Shown here one piece after another: positions 1 to 9,193 of a stretch of 64,000 bases of DNA. The notes below the pieces were generated by a model. It saw nothing but the letters and a program-made list of their open reading frames with translations, was not told where the DNA came from and did no database searches. Positions within the stretch are counted from its first letter, which is position 1. Every line of letters starts with the position of its first letter. The stretch is from the NCBI GenBank assembly GCA_014075295.1, contig CP046180.1, positions 62,001-126,000 of the forward strand. The letters are read 5' to 3'. Source of the stretch: Candidatus Mycalebacterium zealandia (GTDB lineage Bacteria; Desulfobacterota_D; UBA1144; Nemesobacterales; Mycalebacteriaceae). The translations under genes were made by a program, and so were the position numbers.

Positions 1-1116
1 CCTGATTTTTAAAGTCGCGAGTGCCATCAGAGCGAGAACAAAAGAAACTATCCAAAAGCGGATGACTATTTGCGATTCGTGCCAGCCCGTCTTTTCAAAA
101 TGGTGATGCAGAGGCGCCATTTTGAACAACCGCCTCCCTCCTGTGGAACGGAAAAACAGCACTTGAGCCAGCACCGAAACCGTTTCGGCAACAAATATGC
201 CGCCGATGATGACGAGCAGAACCTCCTGTTTGGTAACAAGCGCGGCAAGCCCTATGGACGCTCCGAGCGCGAGTGAACCCGTGTCCCCCATGAAAACGCG
301 CGCGGGATAGGCGTTGTGCCACAAAAACCCCAGACACGCGCCGCCCACCGCGGCGAGAAAAACGGCAAACTCCCCCGCGTTTCTGACATAGGGAATGTGA
401 AGATAGTTCGCCAGATTCGCGTTTCCCGCCACAAAAGCCAGAATGTAGTAGGTGCCAACCGTAACGATTATTGAACTGATGGCGAGCCCGTCGAGCCCGT
501 CGGTGAGATTGACCGCATTTGAAGTCCCTATCGTAACAAAAAGCGCGAGAATAAAATAAACCCAGCCGAACTCAAAAACCGCTTCCTTGAAAAACGGAAA
601 CGCGACCGAAGTGAAAGAATACTCTATGGCTTCCTCGCCCGCCCGCACATACATCGTGAAGCCGCCTTCCTGAATTCGCAGAAAAATGAAAACCAGAATC
701 ACCGCCGCCGCACACTGAATAAAAAACTTGAGACCCGCGCTCATTCCGCGCGAGCGTGACAGCTTCATGCGATCATCAACAAACCCGATGAAACCGAACA
801 CCGCTGTAAAAACAATTGAAAAAACAACGACAGGCTCATTCAAGTTTCCCCACAGAAGCGTTGAAATGATTATTCCCAAAACTATGAACAGCCCGCCCAT
901 TGTCGGCGTGCCGGATTTAACCGCGTGCCCTTCGGGTCCGTCGGGGCGGATCTTTTCGCGGCTTTTCCAGCGCTCAAGAAGTGAAATAACTCTGCCGCCC
1001 ATAAGAGCGGAAAGGAAAAAGGCAAACACCCCAGCGCCGAAAGAGCGGAAAGTCACATACTGAAAAATATTAAGTACCGGCAAGTCTTCTTTGAGTAGGT
1101 GAAGAAGATAAAGCAT
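1..1116 (-). CDS. mraY: Phospho-N-acetylmuramoyl-pentapeptide-transferase MraY (3' end cut by window edge)
   Basis: Integral membrane enzyme that moves phospho-MurNAc-pentapeptide from UDP onto undecaprenyl phosphate, giving lipid I. I translated it from the ATG at 1116; the frame is open to base 1. Visible are many hydrophobic segments, NLTDGLDGLA with the family's catalytic aspartates, a GDTGSLALG motif and PLHHHFEKTGW. The last codons read LATLKIR, matching the usual MraY C-terminus, so probably only the stop codon is missing. It starts 14 bases after the murF stop and is the last window gene of the rsmH-ftsL-ftsI-murE-murF-mraY operon. The ribosome site is weak (GGAA). Confidence 0.95.
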   Translation of the reverse strand, partial: MLYLLHLLKEDLPVLNIFQYVTFRSFGAGVFAFFLSALMGGRVISLLERWKSREKIRPDGPEGHAVKSGTPTMGGLFIVLGIIISTLLWGNLNEPVVVFSIVFTAVFGFIGFVDDRMKLSRSRGMSAGLKFFIQCAAAVILVFIFLRIQEGGFTMYVRAGEEAIEYSFTSVAFPFFKEAVFEFGWVYFILALFVTIGTSNAVNLTDGLDGLAISSIIVTVGTYYILAFVAGNANLANYLHIPYVRNAGEFAVFLAAVGGACLGFLWHNAYPARVFMGDTGSLALGASIGLAALVTKQEVLLVIIGGIFVAETVSVLAQVLFFRSTGGRRLFKMAPLHHHFEKTGWHESQIVIRFWIVSFVLALMALATLKIR

Positions 1117-1130
1117 TTGATTTTCCGGAT

Positions 1131-2495
1131 TTACCGCCCGCCAATCATCCGCGCGATTTTTTCCATCGCCATCGCACGCGACCCTTTGATGAGAATAAAA
1201 TCGCCGCGCCGCACGACGCTCTTGATTATATCAGCCGCCTCTTCGTGAGACACCGTTTTTTCAACACGGACACCATCTCCCGCGCCGGCACGGATATGCC
1301 TCGCCTCTTCGCCAAACGCTATTAGAATGTCCACTCCGCACCGGGCGGCTTTTTCGCCCGCCTCATAATGGTATTGTCCGCTCAAATCACCAAGTTCAAG
1401 CATATCTCCAAGAACGGCTATCGCCCTGCCGCCTGATTTTTTTAGCCGCCCCAACTCCTCAAGCGCGGCGGCAACCGAATCGGGATTGGCGTTGTAGCAG
1501 TCATTTATCAAAACCACCCCGTCGAGAACCTCATAAACCTGCATCCTCATTTCCGCCGGAGTAAAATTGCCTATCCCCCCGGCTATTTCGTCCGGGGAAA
1601 GACCGAGCAGCAACCCCAGAGCGGATGCACACAGAAAATTCATAACATTATGCGCCCCCGCAACAGGAGCTGTCACGGGAAATTCGCGACCGCGTATTTT
1701 CATCTTAAAACTCACCGAACGGGATGAACAGACTATGTCCGCCGCCGCAACCTCCGCCGAAGTATTGCGCGCGGAAAAACCCGCCTTGTCACAGTCAAGC
1801 GCGGACGCGATTTCAACAGTGAGCGGGTCGTCCAGATTGATGGCAAAACCGCACTGTTTTCCAAAAGAGCGGAACAGGCGCGATTTTTCGCGGGCGATTT
1901 TCTCTTTGCTTCCGAACCTTCCTATGTGCGCCGTGCCGATATTTACAACCGCACCGATGTCAGGGCGCGCGATACGCTCAAGTTCGTCCATCTCTCCGGG
2001 GGTGTTTATGCCCACTTCGGCGACGCAAACTTCGTGCTCCGCATCGGTTTCAAGCAAAGTCAGAGGCAACCCCAGATGGTTGTTAAAACTTTTCCTGCTT
2101 GCAACCGCGCTACGCCCCGCCGCGCTCAAAATGCCCGCAAGCGCCTGTTTTGTGGTGGTTTTTCCGCTTGAGCCGGTTATGCAGACGATTTTTGAGTTTT
2201 TGAGTTTTTTTCTCCATTCCGCCGCCATATCCGCCAGGGCGCGAACTGTTGAGGGAACAAAGATTAGAGGCGCTTCGGGTAAAGACCGCGCGCCGTTCTC
2301 AACAACCGCCGCCGCCGCGCCGGCTTCAAAAGCCGCCCTGACATGATCATGCCCGTCACTGTCCCCCTTAATCGCAAAAAAAATATCGCCGCGCCGCAAG
2401 GTTCTTGAATCAATGGAAACTCCGCCATACGAGGCGGGAAAATCCCCCTCCGCACGCGCGTGTGTGGATTGCAAAAGAAAAGTGTGGTTTATCAA
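1131..2495 (-). CDS. murF: UDP-N-acetylmuramoyl-tripeptide--D-alanyl-D-alanine ligase MurF
   Basis: Cytoplasmic ATP-dependent ligase adding D-Ala-D-Ala to UDP-MurNAc-tripeptide, the last soluble step of peptidoglycan precursor synthesis. 454 aa, normal for the family. The N-terminal Mur-ligase domain contains SIDSRT and GDIFFAIKG; the central ATPase domain has the P-loop ITGSSGKTTTK; further on come the conserved DCYNANPDS segment and a C-terminal domain with VLGDMLELG. The start is a TTG at 2495 that forms a TTGA overlap with the murE stop, preceded by GAGG at about 7 bases spacing, so translation is probably coupled to murE. Its product is the substrate of MraY, the next gene. Confidence 0.96.
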   Translation of the reverse strand: MINHTFLLQSTHARAEGDFPASYGGVSIDSRTLRRGDIFFAIKGDSDGHDHVRAAFEAGAAAAVVENGARSLPEAPLIFVPSTVRALADMAAEWRKKLKNSKIVCITGSSGKTTTKQALAGILSAAGRSAVASRKSFNNHLGLPLTLLETDAEHEVCVAEVGINTPGEMDELERIARPDIGAVVNIGTAHIGRFGSKEKIAREKSRLFRSFGKQCGFAINLDDPLTVEIASALDCDKAGFSARNTSAEVAAADIVCSSRSVSFKMKIRGREFPVTAPVAGAHNVMNFLCASALGLLLGLSPDEIAGGIGNFTPAEMRMQVYEVLDGVVLINDCYNANPDSVAAALEELGRLKKSGGRAIAVLGDMLELGDLSGQYHYEAGEKAARCGVDILIAFGEEARHIRAGAGDGVRVEKTVSHEEAADIIKSVVRRGDFILIKGSRAMAMEKIARMIGGR

Positions 2496-3982
2496 AACGC
2501 ATCCTCTTTTTCTTTAAGAAAATCCGCCGCGCACAGCATGTCGTCAAAAGGTTTTTTTTCGCCGCCGATGTGTTGATATTTCTCATGCCCTTTGCCCGCA
2601 ATTAGAACAAAATCACCCGGAACCGCGGATAAAATCGCGTGGCGTATGGCTTCACGCCTGTCAGGGATTTTCACCGTTTCGCATCCACTCGGAACAACTC
2701 CGGACTCAATCTCGTCAATTATCACGGCCGGAGATTCGCTTCGCGGATTGTCGGAAGTCAGAACCGCGACATCGCAATTCAAACTCGCCACACGCCCCAT
2801 CTCGGGGCGTTTGCTTTTGTCTCTGTCACCGCCGCACCCGAACACCACAAACATCTTTCCCCGGCACAGCGGACGAACCGCTCTGATAACTCTTTCAAGC
2901 GCGTCTGCGGTGTGAGCGTAATCCACAAAAACATCAATCGCGCCGCTGTTTTCGACCCTTTCAAGCCTTCCGGGCACGAACACGCCGGACGACAGAGCAT
3001 GGGCGACTTCTTCGGGAGCGGAACCGAGACACAGAGCACAACCCGCGGCGGCAAGCAGGTTTGAAAGGTTGTGAGCGCCGATGAGGTTTGAACTGATTTT
3101 GAGGTTTCCCCACGGGGTGCGGAACTCGGCTGAGATTCCGTCTCCGCCGATGGAAAAGGATTCGGCAAAAACTTCGGCTGACGCGTTTTCAGTGGAAAAA
3201 GATACGGTTTCACCCGAAGTATCACGTGCTATTTCGGCGCCGATTTCATCATCAATATTGATGACCGCGAACTTGTTTTTTTTCGCGCTTTTTTCAAGCA
3301 ATTCGGTAAAAAGCCGTTTCTTGACGGCGGCATAACTGCGCAAGTCGCCGTGGTAGTCCAGATGCTCCGGCGTGAGATTTGTGAAAACCGCCGCGTCAAA
3401 ATCGCAACCTTCAACCCTTTTTTCATTTATGGCGTGAGACGAAACCTCCATGCAAACCTTGTCCGCGCCTCCGGCGGACATAAGGGAAAAAAAATTTTGC
3501 AACTCAACGGAGCCGGGCGTGGTCATCTGTGCTTCTCTGAGTAAATCACCGAACCGTATCTCCACCGTGCCTATCATAGCGGGCTTGTGCCCGAGACGCT
3601 CCCAGACTGAATGGAGAAGGTGGCAGACGGTTGTTTTCCCGTTCGTGCCCGTAACTCCGGCAAGTGTGAACCCGCGAGACGGATAGCCGTGAAAAACGCA
3701 AGCCGCCAGCGCAGAGGCGGCTTTGGAGTCCTCGGCGAGTGCGCCGCAGATTTTCAAACCGCTGAGCCGTTTTTGCGTTATCACCGCCGCCGCTCCCCGA
3801 GAAACCGCTTCGGCAACATACTCATGTCCATCCGAAACGGCTCCCTTGACGGCTATAAAAAGGTCTCCGCGAGAGACCTTGGACGAATGGATGCAAATCC
3901 CGCCCACGCGCACCGCGGGGTCTCCCGTGTAAATCTCACAATCAATCGCGACGGCAATCTCGGAAAAACTCATCGCGCTCAT
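2492..3982 (-). CDS. murE: UDP-MurNAc-L-Ala-D-Glu ligase MurE, meso-diaminopimelate type
   Basis: Adds the third amino acid to the peptidoglycan precursor. The P-loop GVTGTNGKTTV lies near residue 112. DNPRSESP carries the DNPR signature that in known MurE enzymes indicates meso-diaminopimelate rather than lysine, consistent with a diderm wall. The frame is open upstream to 4012, but I chose the ATG at 3982. It makes an ATGA overlap with the ftsI stop and has AGGAG 7 bases upstream; the extra 10 residues of the longer version look unconserved. That gives 496 aa. A further in-frame ATG lies at 3973. It sits between ftsI and murF in the division cluster. Confidence 0.96.
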   Translation of the reverse strand: MSAMSFSEIAVAIDCEIYTGDPAVRVGGICIHSSKVSRGDLFIAVKGAVSDGHEYVAEAVSRGAAAVITQKRLSGLKICGALAEDSKAASALAACVFHGYPSRGFTLAGVTGTNGKTTVCHLLHSVWERLGHKPAMIGTVEIRFGDLLREAQMTTPGSVELQNFFSLMSAGGADKVCMEVSSHAINEKRVEGCDFDAAVFTNLTPEHLDYHGDLRSYAAVKKRLFTELLEKSAKKNKFAVINIDDEIGAEIARDTSGETVSFSTENASAEVFAESFSIGGDGISAEFRTPWGNLKISSNLIGAHNLSNLLAAAGCALCLGSAPEEVAHALSSGVFVPGRLERVENSGAIDVFVDYAHTADALERVIRAVRPLCRGKMFVVFGCGGDRDKSKRPEMGRVASLNCDVAVLTSDNPRSESPAVIIDEIESGVVPSGCETVKIPDRREAIRHAILSAVPGDFVLIAGKGHEKYQHIGGEKKPFDDMLCAADFLKEKEDAF

Positions 3983-5898
3983 ATGAAGTCTCCTGAAAAA
4001 GAAACCGAACATTTGAGCCCTTTTTTAATCAGAGAACCTGCGGACGGAGTCTGTTTGACGGCGAACCCATGGCCGCTGATTCTCAGGTTGACTCCCGCTT
4101 GTCCCGCCCACTGTGCCACTTCCCGCACGCTTTTGCCGTGCAAATCCGGCATTGAAAACGGCTTCTCCGCAAGTGTGGAACCGTTTGAAGCGGCGCGAAC
4201 TTCAAACATTCCAAGCGTTCTTTTCGCTATGGCGCTGAATATGGGCGCGGCGGCTTGAGAGCCGTATTTGAACCTTTTAGGTCTGTTTATGATGATAACA
4301 AGCGTCATCTGCGGATCTTCAACCGGGGCGAAACCGAGAAAAGAGGAAACATACTCGCCTTTCAGATAACCCTTTGCGGCGGAGCGCGCTATCTGCGCGG
4401 TTCCGGTTTTACCGGCAACGGAGTATCCTCGCACCGCCGCCCTTCTGCCGGTTCCCCTCTCAACCACCTGCTCCATTATGCCCGCCATTGTGCGTGCCAC
4501 ATTGTAGGAAATCACCCTGTCTTTCACCTTCGGACTTCTTCTGATAATCAGGTTTCCTCCGGTGTCCGCCACGCTTTCAACTATGTAGGGAGCCATAAGG
4601 TAGCCGCCGTTTGCTATTGCGGAAACCGCCGTAGCCATCTGAAGCGCGTTCACCGTGAGACCCTGTCCGAAGGAGATAGTGGCGAGCTCAATCCTGCCCC
4701 ACTGATTCGGGCGCGGAATTATGCCTCTGTGCTCGCCGGGAAGTTTTGTTCCGCTTTGTGCTCCCAGACCGAAGGCGAGCAGGTATTTATGATAAATTTC
4801 GGGTCCCGCAAGTTCGGCGATTTTTGACGAGCAGATGTTGCTTGAAAAAACTATTGTGTCCGTAACGGTAAGTTTTCCGTGCGGAGAGGAATCCCGTATT
4901 TCGGTGGAGCCGATTTTGCGTTTTCCGTTTTCGCAGTCAAAAACCGTCCGCTCGCTCACAAGCCCCTCTTCAATCGCGGCGGCAACCAGAAACGGCTTGA
5001 TGATTGAGCCCGGCTCAAACGCCTGCCAGACGGGCAGGTTCCTCTGCTCAACCTGCAAATAATCGGTAAAACGGTTCGGGTCAAAAAACGGATAGGACGC
5101 CATCGCGAGTATGCGCCCGGTGCGCGGCTCCATAAGCACCGCGCTACCGCTTTGCGCGCCGGTGCGCTCAACGCCCTTTTTAAGCTCCTCCTCAACCACA
5201 TATTGAATGTCTGAATCCACAGTGAGGCGGACATCCGCGCCGCTTGTCCGTTCAAGCACATTGGGGTTGTGAAAAAGCATTGAGCCGCCTCTGCCGTCGC
5301 GCTTGACCCGAACTTTTATGCCTTTTCCGGTCAGGTGTCTGTTGAGCGAATATTCAAGCCCCTCAATTCCGCGCAGGTCAGTATCGGCAAAGCCCACAAC
5401 CGGACCCAGAAGATTGCCCTGCGGATAAACCCTTTGCTGTTCGCTTATAAAAGCTAGCCCTTTAAGGTCCGCTTTTTTGAGTTTCTTAAAAATTTCTTCG
5501 GGCATCTTCCTTTGAAGCCAGATAAAAGACCTGTTGCTTTTGCCTGCAAGAGGCAGAATCCGCTCGTAGTCAAAACCCGCGATTTTTTCAAGCGCACGCG
5601 AAAACTGTTCCGGGTCTTCAATGTCAGACGGGATTAGATATGCGGAATGAGACCGCTTGCTTGACGCTATAAGCACACCGACCGAGTCAAAAATTCCGCC
5701 CCGTTTTGATTTGAGCGTCAGATATCCGACCTGCTGTTTTTTCGCGTAATTGAACGCCTTTTCGGTGTCAATAAACTGCAAGTCAAGCGCACGGTAGGCA
5801 ATTATGAGAAAAAAAATGCTGAAAAGCGCGACACAGACAAATACACGGCTTTTCGGAATGCCGTTTTTAGCGCTGTTTTTTCCAAAAGACACTCTCAT
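3979..5898 (-). CDS. ftsI: Division-specific class B penicillin-binding protein FtsI (PBP3) with C-terminal PASTA domain
   Basis: Septal peptidoglycan transpeptidase, anchored by one N-terminal membrane segment (about residues 18-38). Catalytic motifs are complete: SIIK (Ser298/Lys301), SSN (352-354) and KTG (497-499). The dimerisation/pedestal domain spans roughly 55-220. The last 65 residues (from PDLHGKSVREVAQWAG) form one PASTA repeat, which Escherichia coli FtsI lacks but several other bacteria have. 639 aa. The ATG at 5898 overlaps the ftsL stop (ATGA) and the stop overlaps the murE start, so this gene is embedded in a translationally coupled chain. Confidence 0.96.
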   Translation of the reverse strand: MRVSFGKNSAKNGIPKSRVFVCVALFSIFFLIIAYRALDLQFIDTEKAFNYAKKQQVGYLTLKSKRGGIFDSVGVLIASSKRSHSAYLIPSDIEDPEQFSRALEKIAGFDYERILPLAGKSNRSFIWLQRKMPEEIFKKLKKADLKGLAFISEQQRVYPQGNLLGPVVGFADTDLRGIEGLEYSLNRHLTGKGIKVRVKRDGRGGSMLFHNPNVLERTSGADVRLTVDSDIQYVVEEELKKGVERTGAQSGSAVLMEPRTGRILAMASYPFFDPNRFTDYLQVEQRNLPVWQAFEPGSIIKPFLVAAAIEEGLVSERTVFDCENGKRKIGSTEIRDSSPHGKLTVTDTIVFSSNICSSKIAELAGPEIYHKYLLAFGLGAQSGTKLPGEHRGIIPRPNQWGRIELATISFGQGLTVNALQMATAVSAIANGGYLMAPYIVESVADTGGNLIIRRSPKVKDRVISYNVARTMAGIMEQVVERGTGRRAAVRGYSVAGKTGTAQIARSAAKGYLKGEYVSSFLGFAPVEDPQMTLVIIINRPKRFKYGSQAAAPIFSAIAKRTLGMFEVRAASNGSTLAEKPFSMPDLHGKSVREVAQWAGQAGVNLRISGHGFAVKQTPSAGSLIKKGLKCSVSFSGDFI

Positions 5899-6233
5899 CG
5901 CGGATGTTCATCCAAACCGGGCTCCGACTCATAGATAAAATCCTGACGTCCCGGTTCCCTGAAACCTTTCTTCGCCGCAAGATCTCTGAGTTTTTCACTT
6001 GAAAAAACTTCGGTGTAAAGCAACTCGGCCGCGGCGGCTTCTTCTATAAGTAATTTTTCCTTGCGCACATTTTCAGAAATCTCATACGCAAGCACCACCT
6101 TCTCAACCCGCAAACGCATGTATCCGGCAACAACTGCCACAACCGCGCAGCAAACCAAAAACGCCTTGAAAAAAAACGACATTCTCCGAAAAAAAAGCCA
6201 TTTCCGCCGCGTTCTTGCCTTTGTTTGTTGCAC
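5895..6233 (-). CDS. ftsL: Cell division protein FtsL-like
   Basis: Small bitopic divisome protein that normally pairs with FtsB and FtsQ through a periplasmic coiled coil. The 112 aa show a basic N-terminus (KARTRRKWLFFRR), one membrane segment (about 20-42) and then a charged helical stretch suited to a coiled coil. FtsL sequences are poorly conserved, so the name rests mainly on topology, length and position between rsmH and ftsI, the standard place for ftsL. The GTG start at 6233 lies 12 bases after the rsmH stop. Confidence 0.8.
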   Translation of the reverse strand: MQQTKARTRRKWLFFRRMSFFFKAFLVCCAVVAVVAGYMRLRVEKVVLAYEISENVRKEKLLIEEAAAAELLYTEVFSSEKLRDLAAKKGFREPGRQDFIYESEPGLDEHPR

Positions 6234-6245
6234 GATTTTTCTCCG

Positions 6246-7205
6246 TTAAATCTTTTCCGCAACCCTCATTTTGGAACTGCGCGCGCGCGGGTTCCTCCGA
6301 ACCTCGGACGCGCCCGGCAAAACTGGCTTTCGCTCTATCACTTTGAGAATTTGGCTCTTTCCGCACCCGCACATCGGAAGCTCCGGAGGACATATGCAAG
6401 CCGCGTTCATTAAATTAAAAGCCCGTTTTACAACCCTGTCTTCAAGCGAATGGAAGGAGATTATCACAATCCTTGAGCCCGCGGATAGCAGGGGAACGGC
6501 CTTTTGCAGAAAAATTTCAAGGCTGGAAATTTCATCGTTAACATGGATTCTGAGCGCTTGAAAAACGCGAGTCGCCGGGTGCGTGCGCGGCGGATGAAAC
6601 TTCACCGGAATGGAGCCCGCGACAATCAGCGCGAGTTCGCGTGCGGTCTCAAGCGGTTTTTCCTCACGGCTTCTTGCAATTGCATTCGCGATTTTGGACG
6701 CAAATTTTTCTTCGCCGTATTTTTTTATAATCCCCGCGAGTTCGCGGGCGGGCAGAGTGTTCACAATATCGGCCGCCGTTTCTCCGCTCGCGGGATTCAT
6801 CCTCATATCAAGCGGCTCGTCCGCGGTGAAACTGAAACCCCTTCCGCTTCCCTCAAGCTGGCGACTTGATATGCCAAGGTCGGCTATTATGCCGTCCACC
6901 GCAAGAGCACCGCAAGAGCGCGCCGCCTCTTCAATACCGGTAAAGTTTGAATTCACAATCTCTATGCGTTCACCGAAGCGTTCCAGTCGCTTTTTTGCCG
7001 CTTCAACCGAGTCTGGGTCAGAGTCAATTCCTATAACTTTCACTCCGTCCACCGATGAAAGAATGGCCTCGGAATGGCCACCCATGCCAAGCGTGGCGTC
7101 AACATAGATTTTGCCGGGACGGGGATTAAGATATGAAACCGTTTCCTCAAGCATTACAGAACTGTGGGAAGTCTCATCTGTAGGAGGGTCCGGGGCGGTT
7201 TTCAT
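6246..7205 (-). CDS. rsmH: 16S rRNA (cytosine(1402)-N(4))-methyltransferase RsmH (MraW)
   Basis: SAM-dependent enzyme that N4-methylates C1402 in the ribosomal P site. 319 aa. HSSVMLEETVSYLNP opens the domain; DATLGMGGHSEAIL is the SAM-binding motif; GIIADLGISSRQLE and FHSLEDRVVKRAF are strongly conserved RsmH blocks. ATG at 7205 with GGAG 7 bases upstream. It is the first gene of the minus-strand division cluster. No mraZ, the usual gene in front of rsmH, is present; the gene upstream is divergent. Confidence 0.97.
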   Translation of the reverse strand: MKTAPDPPTDETSHSSVMLEETVSYLNPRPGKIYVDATLGMGGHSEAILSSVDGVKVIGIDSDPDSVEAAKKRLERFGERIEIVNSNFTGIEEAARSCGALAVDGIIADLGISSRQLEGSGRGFSFTADEPLDMRMNPASGETAADIVNTLPARELAGIIKKYGEEKFASKIANAIARSREEKPLETARELALIVAGSIPVKFHPPRTHPATRVFQALRIHVNDEISSLEIFLQKAVPLLSAGSRIVIISFHSLEDRVVKRAFNLMNAACICPPELPMCGCGKSQILKVIERKPVLPGASEVRRNPRARSSKMRVAEKI

Positions 7206-7249
7206 CTGATTGCTCCGTTAGTATAATGCGTGCTGTCGGCACAAGGCAA
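7199..7249. promoter_or_regulatory. Candidate overlapping divergent promoters (rsmH cluster / DUF4911-murJ)
   Basis: Plus strand: TATAAT at 7222-7227 with TTTTCA 17 bases upstream (7199-7204), leaving a leader of about 60 bases to the TTG at 7295. Minus strand: TATACT (7225-7220) with TTGCCT 18 bases upstream (7249-7244), pointing at rsmH. The two -10 boxes share bases, so simultaneous use would be mutually exclusive. The minus-strand start would leave only about 8 leader bases and cut into the GGAG of rsmH, which weakens that half. Visual matches only. Confidence 0.35.
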
Positions 7250-7294
7250 CATTGTTATTCTTACTCTTTTGTGAACCCATAGCCGGAGATTTTT

Positions 7295-7516
7295 TTGAGC
7301 GTTTTCACATTGAAACTGAAAGACCAGAGCGACAATGTTGTTCTTGCTTCAATTCTGGGAGGATACTCACATGTTATGTGGGTCAGAACGGAGAATCCGG
7401 AAGACCCTGTGGTGAAAATTTTCACCACGCCGGACTTTGAGGAAGAAACGCGACGGATTCTTCTGGAACTCCGAAAAGAGGTTGATTTTGAGTTTGCGGA
7501 CACCGAAGAGAAGTGA
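7295..7516 (+). CDS. DUF4911-like small protein
   Basis: 73 aa cytoplasmic protein without signal or membrane segment. The block MWVRTENPEDPVVKIFTTPD followed by a glutamate-rich helix resembles the small uncharacterised family DUF4911; function unknown. TTG start at 7295 with GGAG at 7285-7288 (6-base spacing). It overlaps the start of murJ, which suggests co-translation with the lipid II flippase gene, though no functional link is known to me. The family call is from memory of the pattern. Confidence 0.7.
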   Translation: MSVFTLKLKDQSDNVVLASILGGYSHVMWVRTENPEDPVVKIFTTPDFEEETRRILLELRKEVDFEFADTEEK

Positions 7517-9072
7517 TGAACTCCGCGCCTGACACCGGAAAAACCGTCCTGCGCAACTGGGGAACGGTCGGCGGGCTGACGTTTGTGAGCAGAATTGCGG
7601 GATACGCGCGGGACCTCGTGGTCGCCTACTTTCTTGGAGCGGGCTTTCAGAGCGATGCGTTCTATGTCGCGTTCCGTATACCGAATCTGTTGCGACGGCT
7701 GTTCGCGGAGGGAATGCTGTCCGCGGCCTTTATTCCGGTTTTCACCGAACACATAAAAAAACACGGCGCGCAAAGCGCTCGAGAGGGTTTCTCGGCAACT
7801 CTGACCGTTCTGCTCGCCGCACTCGGCACGGTAACGGTTTTGGGCGTTGTGTTCGCGCCGCAAATCATACGGCTGTTCGCGTCCGGTTTTGAGACGGAAT
7901 CTTTTGAGCTGGCGGTTTCGCTTCTGCGCCTGATGTTTCCCTACATCCTTCTTGTTTCGTTCGCGGCGATTTCAATGGGCGTGCTTAATTCGGTCGGACA
8001 TTTTTTCGCTCCCGCGTTCTCGCCTCTGCTTTTCAATCTGGCTTTCATAGCAGGGGTGGTTTTTTTTCACGACCAGTGGTCCGAGCCGGCAATCGCGGCC
8101 GGGCTGGGTGTTCTTGCCGGCGGCGCGCTACAGAGCGCGGTAAATATTCCCTTCTTGAAATCGCGCGGGTTCGCCCCCCAGATTGGCGGCGTTTTCAAAC
8201 ACTCGCCTCTGCTTAAAAAAATAGGTGTTCTGATGCTGCCTCAACTGTTCGGGGTCGCAGTCTACAATCTCAACATTATCGTCAACACTCAATACGCCTC
8301 TTACATGGAGAGAGGGACAGTGTCATACCTTTACTTCGCCGAGCGGCTGACGGAGTTTCCCCTAGGCATCGGCGCGGTCGCAATCGCCACCGTTTTCCTG
8401 CCCCGCCTTTCGGCGCGAGCGGCGGACAACGACATGGAGGGTTTTAGAACGGACTACGCCGGTCTGCTAAAAATGACGCTGTTCATAACCCTGCCCGCGC
8501 TCGCGGGACTTGCCGCACTCGCAAATCCAATCTGCTCGGTTCTATTTGAAAGGGGTGAATTCACAAGTTCCGACGCGCTTTTTTCTTCGCAGGCGCTCGT
8601 TGGATACGCCGCCGGAGTCTGGGCGGTCGCGGGAATAAGGATTACGGCTCCAGCTTTTTTCGCGTTGCAGGACACAAAAACCCCCGTTCGCGCGGCGGCG
8701 GCGGCTCTTGTAATCAACCTTGCGCTCGGCTATCTGCTGGGCTTTTCACTTGACTTGAAGCACACGGGGCTTGCGCTCGCGAGTTCGGTGGCGGCGGCGG
8801 TTAATTTTCTGATTCTCCTGCGTCTTCTGGACAAAAGAGTGGGGAAAATCACCGCACGGGGATTTTGGGTCTGGTTTGTAAAAACAGCTGGCGCTTCCGC
8901 TATGTCGGCGGCTGTGGCGAAAGCGGTTTATGAAATTGCGCAAACCGCAACGCCGCAAACAGTTGCTCTTGCGGTTGCGATAGCCGTTGCGTTTACGGTT
9001 TTTATACTGTCCACACGAATACTGAAAATTGAAGAAGCGGGAAAGTTGGTTGGAATGGTGAGAGGAAGGTAG
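7516..9072 (+). CDS. murJ: Lipid II flippase MurJ (MviN)
   Basis: Multi-pass inner membrane protein of the MOP superfamily that flips lipid II to the periplasmic side. 518 aa from the ATG at 7516; a GTG at 7513 is equally possible and would make a GTGA overlap with the preceding stop. The N-terminus contains the MurJ hallmark SRIAGYARD followed by GAGFQSDAFYVAFRIPNLLRRLFAEG. The rest alternates hydrophobic helices as expected for 14 membrane segments. It acts directly after MraY/MurG, and stands back to back with the rsmH-mraY cluster. Confidence 0.96.
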   Translation: MNSAPDTGKTVLRNWGTVGGLTFVSRIAGYARDLVVAYFLGAGFQSDAFYVAFRIPNLLRRLFAEGMLSAAFIPVFTEHIKKHGAQSAREGFSATLTVLLAALGTVTVLGVVFAPQIIRLFASGFETESFELAVSLLRLMFPYILLVSFAAISMGVLNSVGHFFAPAFSPLLFNLAFIAGVVFFHDQWSEPAIAAGLGVLAGGALQSAVNIPFLKSRGFAPQIGGVFKHSPLLKKIGVLMLPQLFGVAVYNLNIIVNTQYASYMERGTVSYLYFAERLTEFPLGIGAVAIATVFLPRLSARAADNDMEGFRTDYAGLLKMTLFITLPALAGLAALANPICSVLFERGEFTSSDALFSSQALVGYAAGVWAVAGIRITAPAFFALQDTKTPVRAAAAALVINLALGYLLGFSLDLKHTGLALASSVAAAVNFLILLRLLDKRVGKITARGFWVWFVKTAGASAMSAAVAKAVYEIAQTATPQTVALAVAIAVAFTVFILSTRILKIEEAGKLVGMVRGR

Positions 9073-9193
9073 TTTTTCAGTCTCCAAACAACATTTTTTA
9101 ATCAACCACCCTTTTCATCTCAAACTCTCCGCCGAATGTGTTGACAAAACACCCTTTAAATGAGGGGTTCGCTTTGCAGTGATAGCGGAAGAA

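Noticed and set aside
1567-2346. Long plus-strand open frame of 259 codons
   Set aside because: Entirely antisense to murF, which has all family motifs; composition-driven shadow.
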